A DNA stretch of 64,000 bases, from assembly GCF_011386835.1 (NCBI RefSeq), contig NC_088797.1, positions 91,212,264 to 91,276,263 of the forward strand, read 5' to 3'. This document shows, in pieces, positions 11,186 to 23,111 of this stretch (the stretch's first letter is position 1; every line of letters starts with the position of its first letter). The translations under genes were made by a program, and so were the position numbers. The notes beneath the pieces are model-generated. The model was given only the letters and a program-made list of their open reading frames with translations, was not told where the DNA came from and searched no databases. The stretch comes from Chrysemys picta bellii. Taxonomy: Eukaryota; Chordata; Testudines; Emydidae.

Positions 11186-11655
11186 AAGCACTTTTAAGCC
11201 ATTAGTTATACAGATGTGTTTTTGCAGTCTGCAGTCTCATGGGTTCCAACACACACACCCCAGAAGTCAAATATAGATAGACTTCCTGTTTTTTACAGAC
11301 ACTTACCTCAGCATATCAGGGAGGATGCAGTCAGATTCACTCCTCGTGATTGCCCCTCCCTTCCAGCTTTGCCTTAGTTATGCTAAGGCTGGTACAAAGG
11401 CCTTACAGGTGCTACTCCTGGCAATAAGAAAAATAATTGATACTCCATTCCAGTAGTGGGCAGTGATTTGGGTACTCAGCTGGTTGCTAAAAATGCCCAT
11501 CATCAACCTTAGTTTGTTCTGAGGTTCTAATCCTAAAAGAGAGGGGCAGTATTGGAGCGGTGATGTACTGTTGTTGCTACTAATCAATATTTAAAAGTAG
11601 ATTTATGAGCTAGAAATTTGCAATTACATTTGGTTGTTCTAAATTACTTTTTCTT
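11186..11655. other. Non-coding stretch, nothing recognised
   Basis: No gene, repeat terminus or tandem array was recognised. Confidence 0.5.
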
Positions 11656-11656
11656 A

Positions 11657-11890
11657 GGCCTGGTCTACACTAGGATGGGGAAGGGGGTCGGTCTAAGTTA
11701 TGCAACTTCGGCTACGTGAATAACGTAGCTGAATTTGACGTACTTAGATCTACTTACCGTGGTGTCTTCACTGTGGTAAGTCGATGGCTGGCACTCCCCC
11801 GTCGACTCTGCCTGCACCTAGACATGATAAATCAACCCCCCACTGGATTGATCGCTGCCAGTCGATCCAGCCAGTAATGTAGACAAGCCC
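11657..11890. mobile_element. Short MITE with (G)GGCTTGTCTACA-type ends
   Basis: The left end reads ggcctggtctacactag and the right end aatgtagacaagccc, imperfect inverted repeats. The 8-bp flanks ttttctta and ttcgctta agree at six of eight positions, which would fit an old hAT duplication. The interior contains the palindromic ttcggctacgtgaataacgt and paired gtcgac words, a composition I associate with a very common turtle repeat. No coding capacity. Confidence 0.6.
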
Positions 11891-14622
11891 TTCGCTTATG
11901 CTCAGTGGTCTGTGTGTGCATGTGTACACACACACTCTATTCATTCAATTTGCTTTCATTGTTTTCAGTGGATCTAGTGCTGCCTCTAATCTTTTGGAGT
12001 CTTCTCTGGCCAGGATCATACAGTGAGAGTATTTAAATAAAGCTAGCTGTTGAAACCTTTGCTTAATTTGTTCCCAAGCAGCCTGTGCACTCAGATGAAA
12101 AAAATAGAATGATGACTCAAGGCCCCACCATGGAAGGCTTTTTGTGGGAAGCTAAACTCATAAAATTCCAATGATTGCCCCTAAACCTCACAGAATTATT
12201 TGCAGACAGAAAACTATCTTCATTATCCTACTTCCAATAGGATTAGTGTTTGGATCCAATATTCATTTCCCTATAATGTAGGGAAAATATATTTTGGGGC
12301 TTATCCATATTTAAATCTAAACACCAAGCAGATAGCTCCAGTGTTTTCATCCTAAGGATGCTAATAACATCCTTTCCTACTATACTGATGTGAGGATGAA
12401 GGAGAGGAGAGGATGAAGTAAAAAACAAATTCTATGTGTCTCCCACCTTTTTTGCAGCTATTTGTTACATTAAGATTTGGCATCATTAGTGGTTTAGAAA
12501 CCTTAGTGCTGGCCCTGGTACTTATTTATTATTATTGTATGCTACAAAGACAGCAAATATTTGCAATAATTTCTAAAATAACAATAGGTGGCATTGCAAC
12601 TATGAGGCTGGGTTCTGATTTTGACTTTGACCTGTTCATAGCAGATATTGAAATTTTGCAGAGATATGTGATATGATCCCTGCTTACCTCATTGTGGAAG
12701 ATGCAGCTTATTAAACCACTCTACATAAGCAAGAGGTAGGAGCAGCCACTCTAATTAAAGGAATCAGGGTTTGTGGCTGAGCAGTCATTTAGAGAGGAAG
12801 AACAAAGCCGGGGGAGAATATTTGAGCTGCAATTTATTGATCAACCCATGTCAATTTTGTACAATCGCCATGGGTAAAATACAGCCCCATATGTGAAGTA
12901 TAAATAGATCACATGATTCTGTGCTTTTTAAGTCTTTTTTTCTTTTTAACTTATTTTTATTATTGTTGTTAGTAGTTCATGTAGCTGTCAAAGGGGAAAA
13001 CATCTGAACAGTGTATCCATGGAGATTTTCAAATACTAGTTGTTAAATGAATCTTTGAGCTACATGCATTTGTTTCATAAGCCAAAATGATTTGTTGTTG
13101 TGTTTTTTTTGTTGTTGTTTTCATGTTTCTTTTTTTTTTGAGGGGGGTGTTTTTGTTTTTAATGAAAGACTAGGCAATATCATTATAAATATTTATTTAT
13201 TTTAGTCTCAAGGACAGCATACATCAGAATAAATGTGATATGGGCATAAAAACAGTATGGGGGATAATAAGAAAGTCTTTGTTCAAGGAAGACAAGATTT
13301 GAAGACTGAAAGATGTAAAGTGAATAAAATATGATAGTCTATGACATATTTCTAAGCTTTGATGCTGGGTATGTTTAGATTAAATGAAAATTTACCCTAA
13401 TGTTATTTTTAAGAGACGGTCACTGGTAATAATCTGATTCCCTCTGTTTCCCCAAACTTCTCAGATTTTGCCTTCTTGCAAAATGTAAAATATTCTGATC
13501 ACACTGTTGAAAAATGGATTGTAAAACAAAATCATAATGATAGAGATGGACCAAAACTGGAGCTAGTCATTTGAATTTTACGGTTATTTGCAGTCCAGAT
13601 TAAATGGGATCCAGCCTAAAACTGCAAAATCAGAACCATTTCTGAATTTGCACATCTCTGTTTGTAATAGAGAGAACCATTTCCCAGTACACCACACATC
13701 CCTTCCACACACAAATTTTGGAGGATGCGGGTCATATATAATCCATTTTGACTTTTCAAAACCACACTAAAACCAGAAAGATTTAGCAAAATGACCATAG
13801 GCTTAATCCAGATTTGCTAAATAGGAGGTTTCAGTGTAGCCTTTATTCCATATAGTGTTGGGTTCCAGATCACCTTCACTAGAGAAATTGATGTTCCATG
13901 TGATTTCTTCTCATCATCTGTGTTCTGCACAGAAAAGTAGCTAACTTTCCAATTCTTTCTAGACACAAGCGTGGAATTAAGGCACTAGATAACTTGTCTA
14001 TGGATTGGAGAAGAAGAAGGTGGAGCATTAATAATGTATTCAAATATAAGATGGATGGGGTAAGAGATGACTTTAGATTTAACGTTGTTCTACTTGTATT
14101 CTATCTTGGCTGTGGTGATTGTTTTGTGCAGAGATGTTATTTCTGAAACGAACTTAAACTTAGTGAATTGAAACCAGTTATGTTTTTATAAACTAACCTT
14201 TTCCATATCTATGTTTTACTTCTCTCAGTACAACCCCAGTGAATGTAAAAAGTGAAAATTAGTTTGGAGTAGAGAGAGAAATTGTGTTGAAAGGATGAAA
14301 TATCCATGTAGCATAGACTAGTGAAGAGGAATATTCTTAACATCTGTAGTAGAAATGTAGTGGCCATGACTTACTGCTCTTCATTTGTTTGTTGGTAGTT
14401 TTTGCCACCTGAATTTAAATCATTGCTCTCTTCAAGTGGAAATTTGCATTGATGATTTTTTTCCTGATGGCTAAGCATACTAGTAGCCCTCTTGACCTTA
14501 ATTTGGAAGACTTACTGATTATGACAGAAGTTTTAATATCTGGCTGTGCATTACAGTGATGTGTTTCTGTGAGTTGTTGTAATGGTAAAGCATCAGTGAG
14601 CATTACTTTGATAGTATATTTA
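11891..14622. other. AT-rich non-coding stretch
   Basis: No gene was recognised. T/G-rich low-complexity sequence lies at about 13094-13150 (runs of gttgttgtt and poly-T). ORFs of about 60-80 codons have no motif. Confidence 0.55.
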
Positions 14623-15279
14623 TTTGTGTGACAGACCCAGACCAGTGGGCTACAGGAGTCTGGTAGAGGGCAAATATATTGGTCACTGGATGAGTAGTTT
14701 TCTGTTCCCTGAGTGACCAGAGCAGGGGCTCCACTAGAGTAATCAGGAACCTGCTAGAACCAGTTAAGGCAGGCAGGCTAATTAGGACACCTGGAGCCAA
14801 TAAAGAAGAAGCTGCTAGAATCAATTAAGGCAGGCTAATCAGGGCACCTGGGTTTTAAAAGGAGCTCACTTCAGTTTGTGTTGAGAGTGTGAGGAGCTGG
14901 GAGCAAGAGGCGCAAGGAGCTGAGAGTGAGAGGGTGTGCTGCTGGAGGACTGAGGAGCACAAGCGTTATCAGACACCAGGAGGAAGGTCCTGTGGTGAGA
15001 ATAAGGAAGGTGTTTGGAGGAGGTCATGGGGAAGTAGCCCAGGGAGTTGTAGCTGTCATGCAGCTGTTACAGGAGGCACTATAGACAGCTGCAGTCCACA
15101 TGGAGTTGAGGGCGGGCCCGGGTTCCCCCCAAACCTCCCAATTGACCTGGACTGTGGGTTCTCCCAGAGGGGAAGGTCTCTGGGCTGTTCCCCAACCCAC
15201 ATGGTGAATCTCTGAGGCAAGAAAATCCGCCAATAAGCGCAGGACCCACCAAGACAGAGGAGGAACTTTGTCACATTTG
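14623..15279 (+). mobile_element. Solo LTR of an endogenous retrovirus (4-bp TSD)
   Basis: The LTR runs from TGTGACAG at 14627 to TGTCACA ending at 15275, with the 4-bp direct repeat tttg on both sides (14623-14626 and 15276-15279). The TG...CA ends and 4-bp duplication fit a gammaretrovirus-like (class I) element. A TATA-like gggttttaaaagg near 14850 supports plus orientation. There is no internal viral sequence next to it, so it is most simply a solo LTR left by recombination between two LTRs. The ORFs inside (for example 14889-15215) are not known proteins. A related LTR in the opposite orientation is at 39941-40520. Confidence 0.85.
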
Positions 15280-15999
15280 TTACAGAAAAGTACTTTGGGA
15301 CAGAATAGAAATTGTGGCTTTAAAATATTGTTATGATTTACTGCATCATATATATCTTTGTTAACCAAGGTATTTGTTAACAAATAATGATATTTGGTTT
15401 TATGTAGTGCTGAGCCAGAGACAAATTAGAATACTTTTTTACAAAAGTTCTTTCTTTCATATTTTCATTTTTTCATCAAGCTGGCTTCAATTTATCTCCT
15501 TCCCCCCAATAAACTTATAGTAATTTAGTTTAAAGTTTTATGTAAAACTATATGTCCATGTGACTTGCTTTCTAAATAAGGGTTGCCAAAACAGCATCCT
15601 ATTTTTATTGCCCCTTAAGCAAGGCTCAAGAACAAAAGGGTGGGGGGGAAAGATGAATTAATTAGATATTTAAGTTGTTGGTGAGTTTCACTCCTGCTTG
15701 TAGAGTTTGGGATGTCTCAGACACTCACTGACTCTATCATTAAGTCCAACCCTACTGCTCCCGCCCCACCCCACCCCATACACAAACTTGTGCTTAGGTC
15801 TGGCCCTTCTTTTTGCTAAGAAGCCAAAACATGGTCACTGTTTGTGTGTGATTTATACTCTTTATGCTGTTGCAGAATCAGTTAGCATTAGTAAATAAGT
15901 AAAACAGAGAAAGTTTATAAGCTGATTGGTTGGGTTAGCAAGTAAGGAGGAAAAAAGAAACAACCCCTAAAAAGAACCATATACCATATCAATTTGTGG
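15280..15999. other. Non-coding stretch, nothing recognised
   Basis: No gene or repeat boundary was recognised. A short C-rich patch (gccccaccccaccccata) lies near 15763-15780. Confidence 0.5.
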
Positions 16000-16777
16000 T
16001 ATATAATTAGGGCCCTACCAAATTCTCAGTCCATTTTGGTCAATTTCATGGCCATAGGATTTTTTAAATTGTAAATTTCATGATTTCAGCTATTTAAAGC
16101 TGAAATTTCACAGTGTTGTAATTGTAGGGGTCCTGACCCCAAAAGGAGTTGTGTGTGTGGCGGGGGGGAGGGATAACAAGGTTATTGTGTGGGGGGTTGC
16201 AGTACTACTACCCATACTTCTGCACTGGTGCTGATGACAGCACTGCCTTCAGAGCTGGGCAGCTGGAGAGCAGCCGCTGCTGGCCAAGAGCCCAGCTCTG
16301 AAGGCATCGCCATTGACAGCACCACGGTATTACCACCCTTACTTCTGCGCTGCTGACTGCAGAGCAGAGCCCTCAGTCAGCAGCCGCCACTCTCTGGCCA
16401 CCCAGCTCTGAAGGCATCAGCGCAAAAGTAAAGGGTGGCATGATCTGGTATCACTACCTTTACTTCTGCACTGCTGCTGGCATGGTATCGCCTTCAGAGC
16501 TGGGTGCCTGGTCAACAGCTGCTGCGCTCTATCCACCCAGCTCTGAAGGCAGCGCAAAAGTAAGGCTGGTAATACTGTAACCCCCGTAAAATAACCCTGT
16601 GGATCCCCCCCTCCCCCCGCAACTCCCATTTTGAGAAACACTGGTCTCCCCCATGAAATCTGTATAGTATAGGGTAAAAGCATACAAAAGATCAAATTTC
16701 ATGGGGGGGACGACCAGATTTCATGGTCTGTGACACGTTTTTCATGGCCATGAATTTGGTAGGACCCTATATATAAT
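16000..16777. mobile_element. Non-autonomous hAT transposon, TAGGGCCCTACCAAATTC ends
   Basis: Inverted ends are tagggccctaccaaattc at 16008 and gaatttggtaggaccctanear 16769. The 8-bp repeat tatataat flanks both sides exactly (16000-16007, 16770-16777), the hallmark of hAT. Sub-terminal catggccat words are also inverted. The interior repeats a block of roughly 120 bp about three times (cccagctctgaaggca recurs near 16289, 16403 and 16538, with tacttctgc before each). The 92-codon minus ORF at 16417-16695 is a reading of these blocks. No transposase is present. Confidence 0.9.
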
Positions 16778-17053
16778 CTATGACTTTCATTATGTGCCTG
16801 ACTGTAATCTACCTGTTTAGAGAGCCTTTCATCAGGAAGGATCCCTTAAGCACTTTAAAGATTATATGTATGGCATCATTTGTCCATAACTGAAATTGGT
16901 CAGCACCACACAGAATCTTCCTTAAAGTGGAATTAAAAAGTAATGGAGGGAGAAGAGAAAAATTTTTGGATAATAGAGTGAAATTACCCCTGGTAGCAAT
17001 AGGCCAGTATGCCAAGGTTAACAGCTCTAGTGTTGTACAAGGTGCTCTTCGAT

Positions 17054-17623
17054 GTAGAGCTGGGTGGGAAATGTCTTGCAAAAAAAATATTGAGATGTCA
17101 ATTTTTTTCATGTTCTGCACTGGAGTGAAACTGAGACCTTTCAAAAATTTTCACAAAAAAGAGAGGCCCAGCCCAGAACAGCCAATAGCCGGCATTTAGG
17201 GCACTCACCTGGCATGTGAACAATGCTGGTTCAAGACTTTGCTCTGCTTAGGGTGACCAGACAGCAAGTGTGAAAAATTGGGACAGGGATAGGGGTAATA
17301 GGAGCCTATATAAGAAAAAGACCCCAAAATCGAGACTGTCCCAATAAACTCAGGACATTTGGTTACCCTAACTCTGCTTAATTCATAATGGGGACTTAAG
17401 CCTAAGTCCTCCACATGTGAGATGATTGCCCTAACCCTTGGGCTATTGGCTATTCTCGAGTGGGTTTCTCTCCTGTTTTGACTAGAAATTCCATCCTGGA
17501 CCTGAGGAATTTTACTGATGAAAGTTTAATTGAAACCAACTGTTTACCATGAAAAGTTTTGACAAATCTGCATTTTCTACTGAAAAATCATTTTGCTGAA
17601 AATATTTCTGACCAGCTGTAATC
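17054..17623. mobile_element. Palindromic DNA element with tRNA-like arms, split by a MITE
   Basis: Ends are agagctgggtgggaaatg and tctgaccagctg, related to the element at 3017-3782. Near the centre, agccaatagccggcatttag and ttgggctattggct, and gggcactcacctggcatgtg and cacatgtgagatgattgccc, face each other as inverted arms. The left arm continues into gctggttcaagactt, which resembles a tRNA B box, so the arms may derive from a tRNA or tRNA-type SINE. The MITE at 17248-17371 has landed between the arms. No clear TSD was found. Confidence 0.6.
17242..17377. mobile_element. 124-bp MITE, TTAGGGTGACCAGA ends
   Basis: The element runs from ttagggtgaccaga at 17248 to ggttaccctaa at 17371, with ctctgc outside each end (17242-17247, 17372-17377). 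Allowing one mismatch, the repeat can be read as 8 bp (gctctgct and actctgct), which would fit hAT. The interior holds gggacagggataggggtaat and tatataagaaaaag, a very common reptile MITE as I recall. It is nested in the tRNA-like palindrome, so it is younger than that element. Confidence 0.85.
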
Positions 17624-17763
17624 TGCTCATTGAATAGGGGAATATTTGGGTTCAGATACCAACTGTATTTGGAGGTCCTATTTGAGAATATTTTAATTCT
17701 GAAAAACTAATGATGGAAATAGCAGGAGTAGAATGTGAACTATGACTGGAAGGGCATGAGAAC

Positions 17764-18651
17764 TATAACAGAACAAAACAGCTAAAACCTCTCCAGCGCA
17801 TTATCCACGATCTACAACCTATCCTGGAAAATGATCCCTCATTCTCACAGACCTTGGGAGGCAGGCCAGTCCTCGCTTACAGACAACCCCCCAACCTGAA
17901 GCAAATACTCACCAGCAACTACACACCACACCACAGAAACACCAACCCAGGAACCAATCCCTGTAGCAAACCTCGTTGCCTACTCTGTCCCCATATCTAC
18001 TCTGGCGACACCATCAAGGACCCAACCACATCAGCCACACCATCAAGGGCTCATTCACCTGCACAGCTACTAATGTTCTATATGCCATCATGTGCCAGCA
18101 ATGACCCTCTGCCATGTACATTGGCCAAACCGGACAGTCCCGCCGCAAAAGAATAAATGGACACAAATCGGACATCAGGAATGGTAACATACAAAAGCCA
18201 GTAAGTGAACACTTCAATCTCCCTGGTCATTCTCTTAAAGATTTAAAAGTCACTATTATTGAACAAAAAAACTTCAGAAACAGACTTCAAAGAGAAACAG
18301 CAGAACTAAATTTCATTTGCAAATTTAATATCATTAATCTGGGCTTGAATAGGGGCTGGGAGTGGCTGGCTCATTACAGAAGCAGCTTTTCCTCTCCTGG
18401 AATTGACATCTCCTCATCTATTATTGGGAGTGGACTACATCCACTCTGATTGAATTGGCACTGTCAACACTGATTCTCCACTTGCAAAGAAATTCCCCTT
18501 TCTCCATGTGTCAGTATATAATGCCTGCATCTGTAACTTTCACTCTATGCATCTGAAGAAGTGAGGTTTTTACCCACGAAAGATTATGCCCAAATAAATC
18601 TGTTCGTCTTTAAGGTGCCACCAGACTCCTTGTTGTTTTTATAACAGAACA
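17764..18651 (+). mobile_element. 5'-truncated Penelope-like element with GIY-YIG domain and 3' tail
   Basis: The 12-bp direct repeat tataacagaaca flanks the element exactly (17764-17775, 18640-18651). The body encodes the C-terminal endonuclease part of a Penelope-like element, then the untranslated tail gatgaag-like gcatctgaagaagtgaggtt, aataaatctgttcgtcttta and ccttgttgttttt. The reverse transcriptase region is missing, consistent with 5' truncation. This copy links the short tail insertions elsewhere in the window to a coding element. Penelope-like elements are known to carry GIY-YIG endonucleases and variable TSDs. Confidence 0.9.
17854..18449 (+). pseudogene. Penelope-like GIY-YIG endonuclease remnant, frameshifted
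   Basis: Two overlapping frames give parts of one protein. The first (17854-18156) carries a Cys cluster, CSKPRCLLCPH, of the type that precedes the endonuclease in Penelope-like elements. The second (18114-18449) starts MYIGQTGQS, the YIG half of the GIY-YIG motif, followed by a conserved Arg/Lys helix (RKRINGHKSD), SEHFN and a Glu (RETAELNF) near the end, as in the GIY-YIG fold. The GIY half (read from tatatgccatcatg near 18078) is in a different frame, so a frameshift lies at about 18085-18115. There is also a small repeat of caccatcaagg near 18010-18045. The domain is unlikely to be functional. Confidence 0.85.
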
Positions 18652-20374
18652 GGCTTTGTGGAATGGCAATGATTTATAAGGTCTTTGTTCAGTAAGATAC
18701 TATCATAATGGGAATCTCTTATGCACCATAGCAGTCAGTGCCATTAAAAGGGCAGATGACATATACTTTAGTATTTTCTGGGTGTCCTTGACTAGCTGTG
18801 GACACAGTCTGTCAATTAAACATTCCCTCCCCTACTGAAGGTGTGCAGTTTGCCTTATGGGCATTAGGGAAGACAGTAGCACAGTACAGCAACAACCAGC
18901 AGCAGCTAGGCCATTGTGTAGGGCACAGCGTGGGGATGGCAGCAAGAGTTCTGTAAGTAACTGTACATGCTTTACACAGACGAATCAGAGTTGGTTACAG
19001 ACTGATGGCAGTACAGATTCAGTCTGCAAGAGCAGTCAAAAGCAGCAGAAGCAGAGCTCTTGGAGCAGAGCACACAGACAAGCACTGAACCCACTAGGTG
19101 TAATCAGGTCACTTTGACAATCATTGATACAGTGCGACAGGCAGGCAGACCAGGCTGACAACATCACAGGCTCAGACTGAGAGAAGAACTGCTTTTAAAT
19201 ATATAACAAAGGCGTTTGTGGCAGTGGTAACAAGAGAGAGACATCTAAACTCAAAAGTGGGAAATTGATACCTGTTGCTGGATAGACTCTCTTCCTAGCC
19301 TAGAAGAGCAAAAGGAGAGAACAGCACTGCACATCTCCAGCTCTCTTCTTTACAATTTGTGTTTGTAATCATGCAGTGGTTGAGTCATCAGCCCAGGTCA
19401 GTGGCTACACCTGTGTGTTTTATTTTAGTTCAGATAGATGTAAGATTTTTTTTTTCAGTTTACATTTGAAAAGTTAAGTCACATGGGCACACAGTAAAGC
19501 ATCTCGGTGATGTATAGAAGATACATTCCAATATCACTGAATTCAGGGCTCAGAATAGGTGCCCTTCCCTCCACAATGGCAATATTCTTTGGTGCTGCTG
19601 CCCTTTGCTTGAAAGCCAGCTCGGTTATAGTTGCATGGACAATTTTATTTCAGGTCAGAGTTATTTCCAAAGAAGCCAAAAGAATTTTATGCTGCCTTTC
19701 AACATGCTTCACCCTCCAGCACCACCACAGCAGGTGTAGGACAACAGAAAATGTTCTTGTCACCAGAAGAAAGGGCTATTTCCATATAATGCCAATAAAA
19801 AAGCCAGTTCTTTTTAGCAGCAATGCTGCCAGTGTTGCCTTATCAATGAAGAAAAGTGATGGCTGCAAAAGGACTAAAATTAAAACTATTCATATCTATG
19901 TAATTACTGCTCCTTGATCATATTGTGCCTGTTACTACAATTAGAGCCACCTCTTGCTGATGCTTTAACTACTGGTTGCTCCCAGTGCCTCTAGTGGTTG
20001 TATCATTATTTATGTATCTGATTCCGTTGTCACTGATATTCTTATTGCTTTGCCCAATGAAATGGGAGGGAGCGGGGATGAGTTATAACGGAAAGTATAA
20101 CAGTTCTATTGTACAAAGTAGTAACCCGTCTCCAACATAAAATGTAGAGTTTCAGACTATGATAGGAACTAATAGTGAGCTAGGAAGTGACAAGCACAGG
20201 TGCAGCAATGTCATTTTTTTGTAGCATTAGTACAGAGGAGGTAGCTATGCCAGCAACAAAACATAGGAAGAAGTGTCAGAGGCTTCTGTAGGAATAAAAG
20301 CAAATAGATTAGGTTGGAAAGGAAGGATTCCTTATTAGACTTTGGGCACTTTGAGGTACAGGCTTTCTTCCTAT
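18652..20374. other. Non-coding stretch, no gene recognised
   Basis: The largest ORF (19507-19917, 136 codons) has no recognised domain and no splice or codon signs that I can support, so I do not call it. The glutamine-rich ORF at 18857-19117 comes from cag/agc-rich sequence. No transposon ends were identified. Confidence 0.5.
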
Positions 20375-20440
20375 ACACTTGGACAGCGCTTAACACATTG
20401 TGGGCCCTACTGGAATACAAATAATAATCAATAATGGATT
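20375..20440 (+). repeat. Old MIR-like SINE tail
   Basis: The text cttggacagcgcttaacaca followed by gaatacaaataataat is the 3' end of the same MIR-like SINE type seen reversed at 9380-9475. The 5' part is not recognisable. Confidence 0.5.
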
Positions 20441-22440
20441 GTTTCATTTAAAACACAAAGCAATCCACTCTTCAGCTTTGTTCTGCAAAAGATGAATAGA
20501 ACTGTGGAACTTTATTTTACACAGAATATGAAGTCCGACACAAACAATAATATGATACAAAAGGCTCAATATATCAGTCAGATGCCACTCTATGGTTGTG
20601 TACTGAAAATTAGTACCATGATGTGGGAGCATTTCAGTTTCATACATTCCGTGCCACACAATCTGCATGAGCTGACTGAAACTTGTTGATAACCTGCCTA
20701 CCTATCTGTACCCCAGAACAAATTACCCCTTTTAATACATGACAAGCAAGTTCTTGGAAAGCAAAATAAACAAAATCAGGCTGCAGAGTCTAGTAGAACT
20801 TCAGCCACTGTAACTCTAGGTCAGTACATAATCTGAAACAAGCTGAGAGAAGAGGGGGATGTTGTGACAGACCACCTTACTTTCTCAACCATCTCTTCCC
20901 CCTCATCTGTCTCTGTACTTTGAAACTGATAGTGTTGTCCCTTCATCTTCAGTAGATATAGCAGTATCTTTCTATGAGCACAAATCTCCTGTTTGTTTTT
21001 GTCTCACCACTCTGTCACATTTCTAAGGTACCTATCATTATATTACTAGAAATATTGTTACTTATTACTACACCTGTTTCTCTTTTATTTCTGAAATAGA
21101 AAGTTTTATCCTTTTTTTTTCCAATAAAATGAAACTTTGGTGTTAAGAGGAAAATGTTCATATAGCGTTTCTGTGAAATTGTGTTCACTGTGAGCAGAAT
21201 ATCCTAAAAATGATTTTTATTCATGAATATCTTCACAATTAAGTTTAGGTTGTGATTTGTTATATTGCAATAACCTGACCTTAAAATGCAGCATAATTTT
21301 GGTGAGAGTTTAACAACTTGTCAAAATTTCTCTCTGATTAAATCTTTCTGGTTTGATTTATATCATATGATTAGACATGGATGTGGATTGTTGATAAAGT
21401 TAATACTAGCATTATACATTTTTAAATGATATGTCAGCAAGAGTTCTTTTAAAACAACATCAGTAGTACTGCTCTGTGTTCAATTGTAGTAAACTATGAC
21501 CCCAAAACGTTAAGTCAAATCGGAAAGTTATCACCTAATTGCACATTTCTGCTAACATGTTCTAGTAAATCATTTTAATGTATGTCATTAGCATTGTTAA
21601 ATAACTACCAAATTAATGGTCTTAGATGTTAGAAGACTAATTACGTCCATTTGGTGATAATGCCTTTTATGCTTAAGAATAAATACTTTTAGATATAGAA
21701 CAGCCATTAGGATTGATTAAACAATGCATATGCAAATCATTGCTCGTGTTGTGCAATAATGCAACCCCTGAAAGCATTATTTGGTGTTTTCAAATCATGT
21801 TCAACAGCAACTAAACTGAAAGATTAATGAAAATGGATTGAAGTTTAAAAGCAGGCAAGAGGACTATGGGTGGATGTTGTTTCTTTATCTTCTCACAGTG
21901 GGCTGTAATTGTAAGGTTGGCTCATTATTTATTTAAAGTTTGGTTTTAAAAACCCTCAGATTTGTTAATAGCTTACTGCTGCTGTAATTTCTGCTACTTA
22001 GGACAGGTTTGGTAACAATTAAGCAGTAGTGTGTTACTAGGAGTATTCTGACTGTATTTAACGTTCAGTACTAATTATTTCTCATTCATGTAATTGGAGA
22101 CCACTCACTCAATGTGAAACAAAAGGGATGATAAGTCTGAAAACTGGTGTGAAAATATGGATCCTATTTAAGTCAATGTGATTTTGCCATTGGCTACCAT
22201 GGAGCCTGGACGTCCTCCCTGAACTGCACCAAAACACTGTAAATTTGACAGAAGAACTGAAAATATGAATATACACATTTATGGTCATACTCCCTTAATT
22301 CCTAATTAATAATGAAGGATTCAGTAAATATACATTTGATTTGACCTAACTTTCTTAAGCTTTTTTGAACAAAACAAACTGTATTTGTTCAGTAGTGTTT
22401 TTCACCTGGATCTGATTGAATACATATACTGCAATGTATA
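20441..22440. other. AT-rich non-coding stretch
   Basis: No gene was recognised. The part 21100-22080 is AT-rich, free of recognisable transposons and rich in taat words. A candidate regulatory patch inside it is listed separately. The segment at 22150-22200 resembles an old interspersed repeat (aagtcaatgtgattttgcca). Confidence 0.5.
21560..21800. promoter_or_regulatory. Candidate transcription-factor-rich regulatory patch
   Basis: The octamer atgcaaat, the classic POU-domain site, lies at 21730-21737. About 12 bp further is ttgtgcaataatgcaac, which resembles a C/EBP site. Several taat homeodomain cores lie nearby. The patch sits in about 1 kb free of recognised repeats, which is unusual for this window. 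Single motifs like these occur by chance often, so this is only a candidate; cross-species conservation would decide it. Confidence 0.25.
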
Positions 22441-23111
22441 TAGGAACATAAGAATGGTCAGGCTGGGTCTGACCAATGGTCTATCTAACTCCATATCCTT
22501 ACAACATTGGGTGGTGCCAGCTGTTTCAGAGGGAATGAACAGAACAGGGCAATTATCAAGTGATCCATCCCCTGTCATCCAGGCTCAGCTTCTGGCAGTC
22601 AGAGGCATAAGGATGACCAGAGGATGGGGTTGCATCCCTGATCATCTTGGCTAATAGCCACTGAAGGACCTATCCTCCATGAACTTACCTAATTCTTTTT
22701 CAAACCGAGTTAGACTTGTGGCCTTCACAACATCACCTGGCAATGAATTCCACAGGTTGACTGTGCATTGTGTGAAGAAGTGCTTCCTTATATTTCTTTT
22801 AATCCTGCTGTCTATTAATTTCATTTGGTGACCCCTGGTCCTTGTGTTGTGTGAAGGGGTAAATAACCTTATTCACTTTCTCCACACTATTTCATGATTT
22901 TATAGACTTCTATCATATTCCACTTAATCATCTCTTTTCTAAGCTGAACTGTTCGTCTTTTTAATCTCTCCTCATTCGGAAGCTGTCCTATAGCCTTAAT
23001 AATTTTTGTTGACCTTCTCTGTCCTTTTTCCAATTCCAATATCCATTTTGAGAGAGGTGAACAGAACTACATGCAGTATTCAAGATGTAGGCTTACAATG
23101 GATTTAGATAG

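Noticed and set aside
19507..19917. 136-codon ORF
   Set aside because: No recognised domain, no splice-site or codon evidence I can support, and no neighbouring exon.
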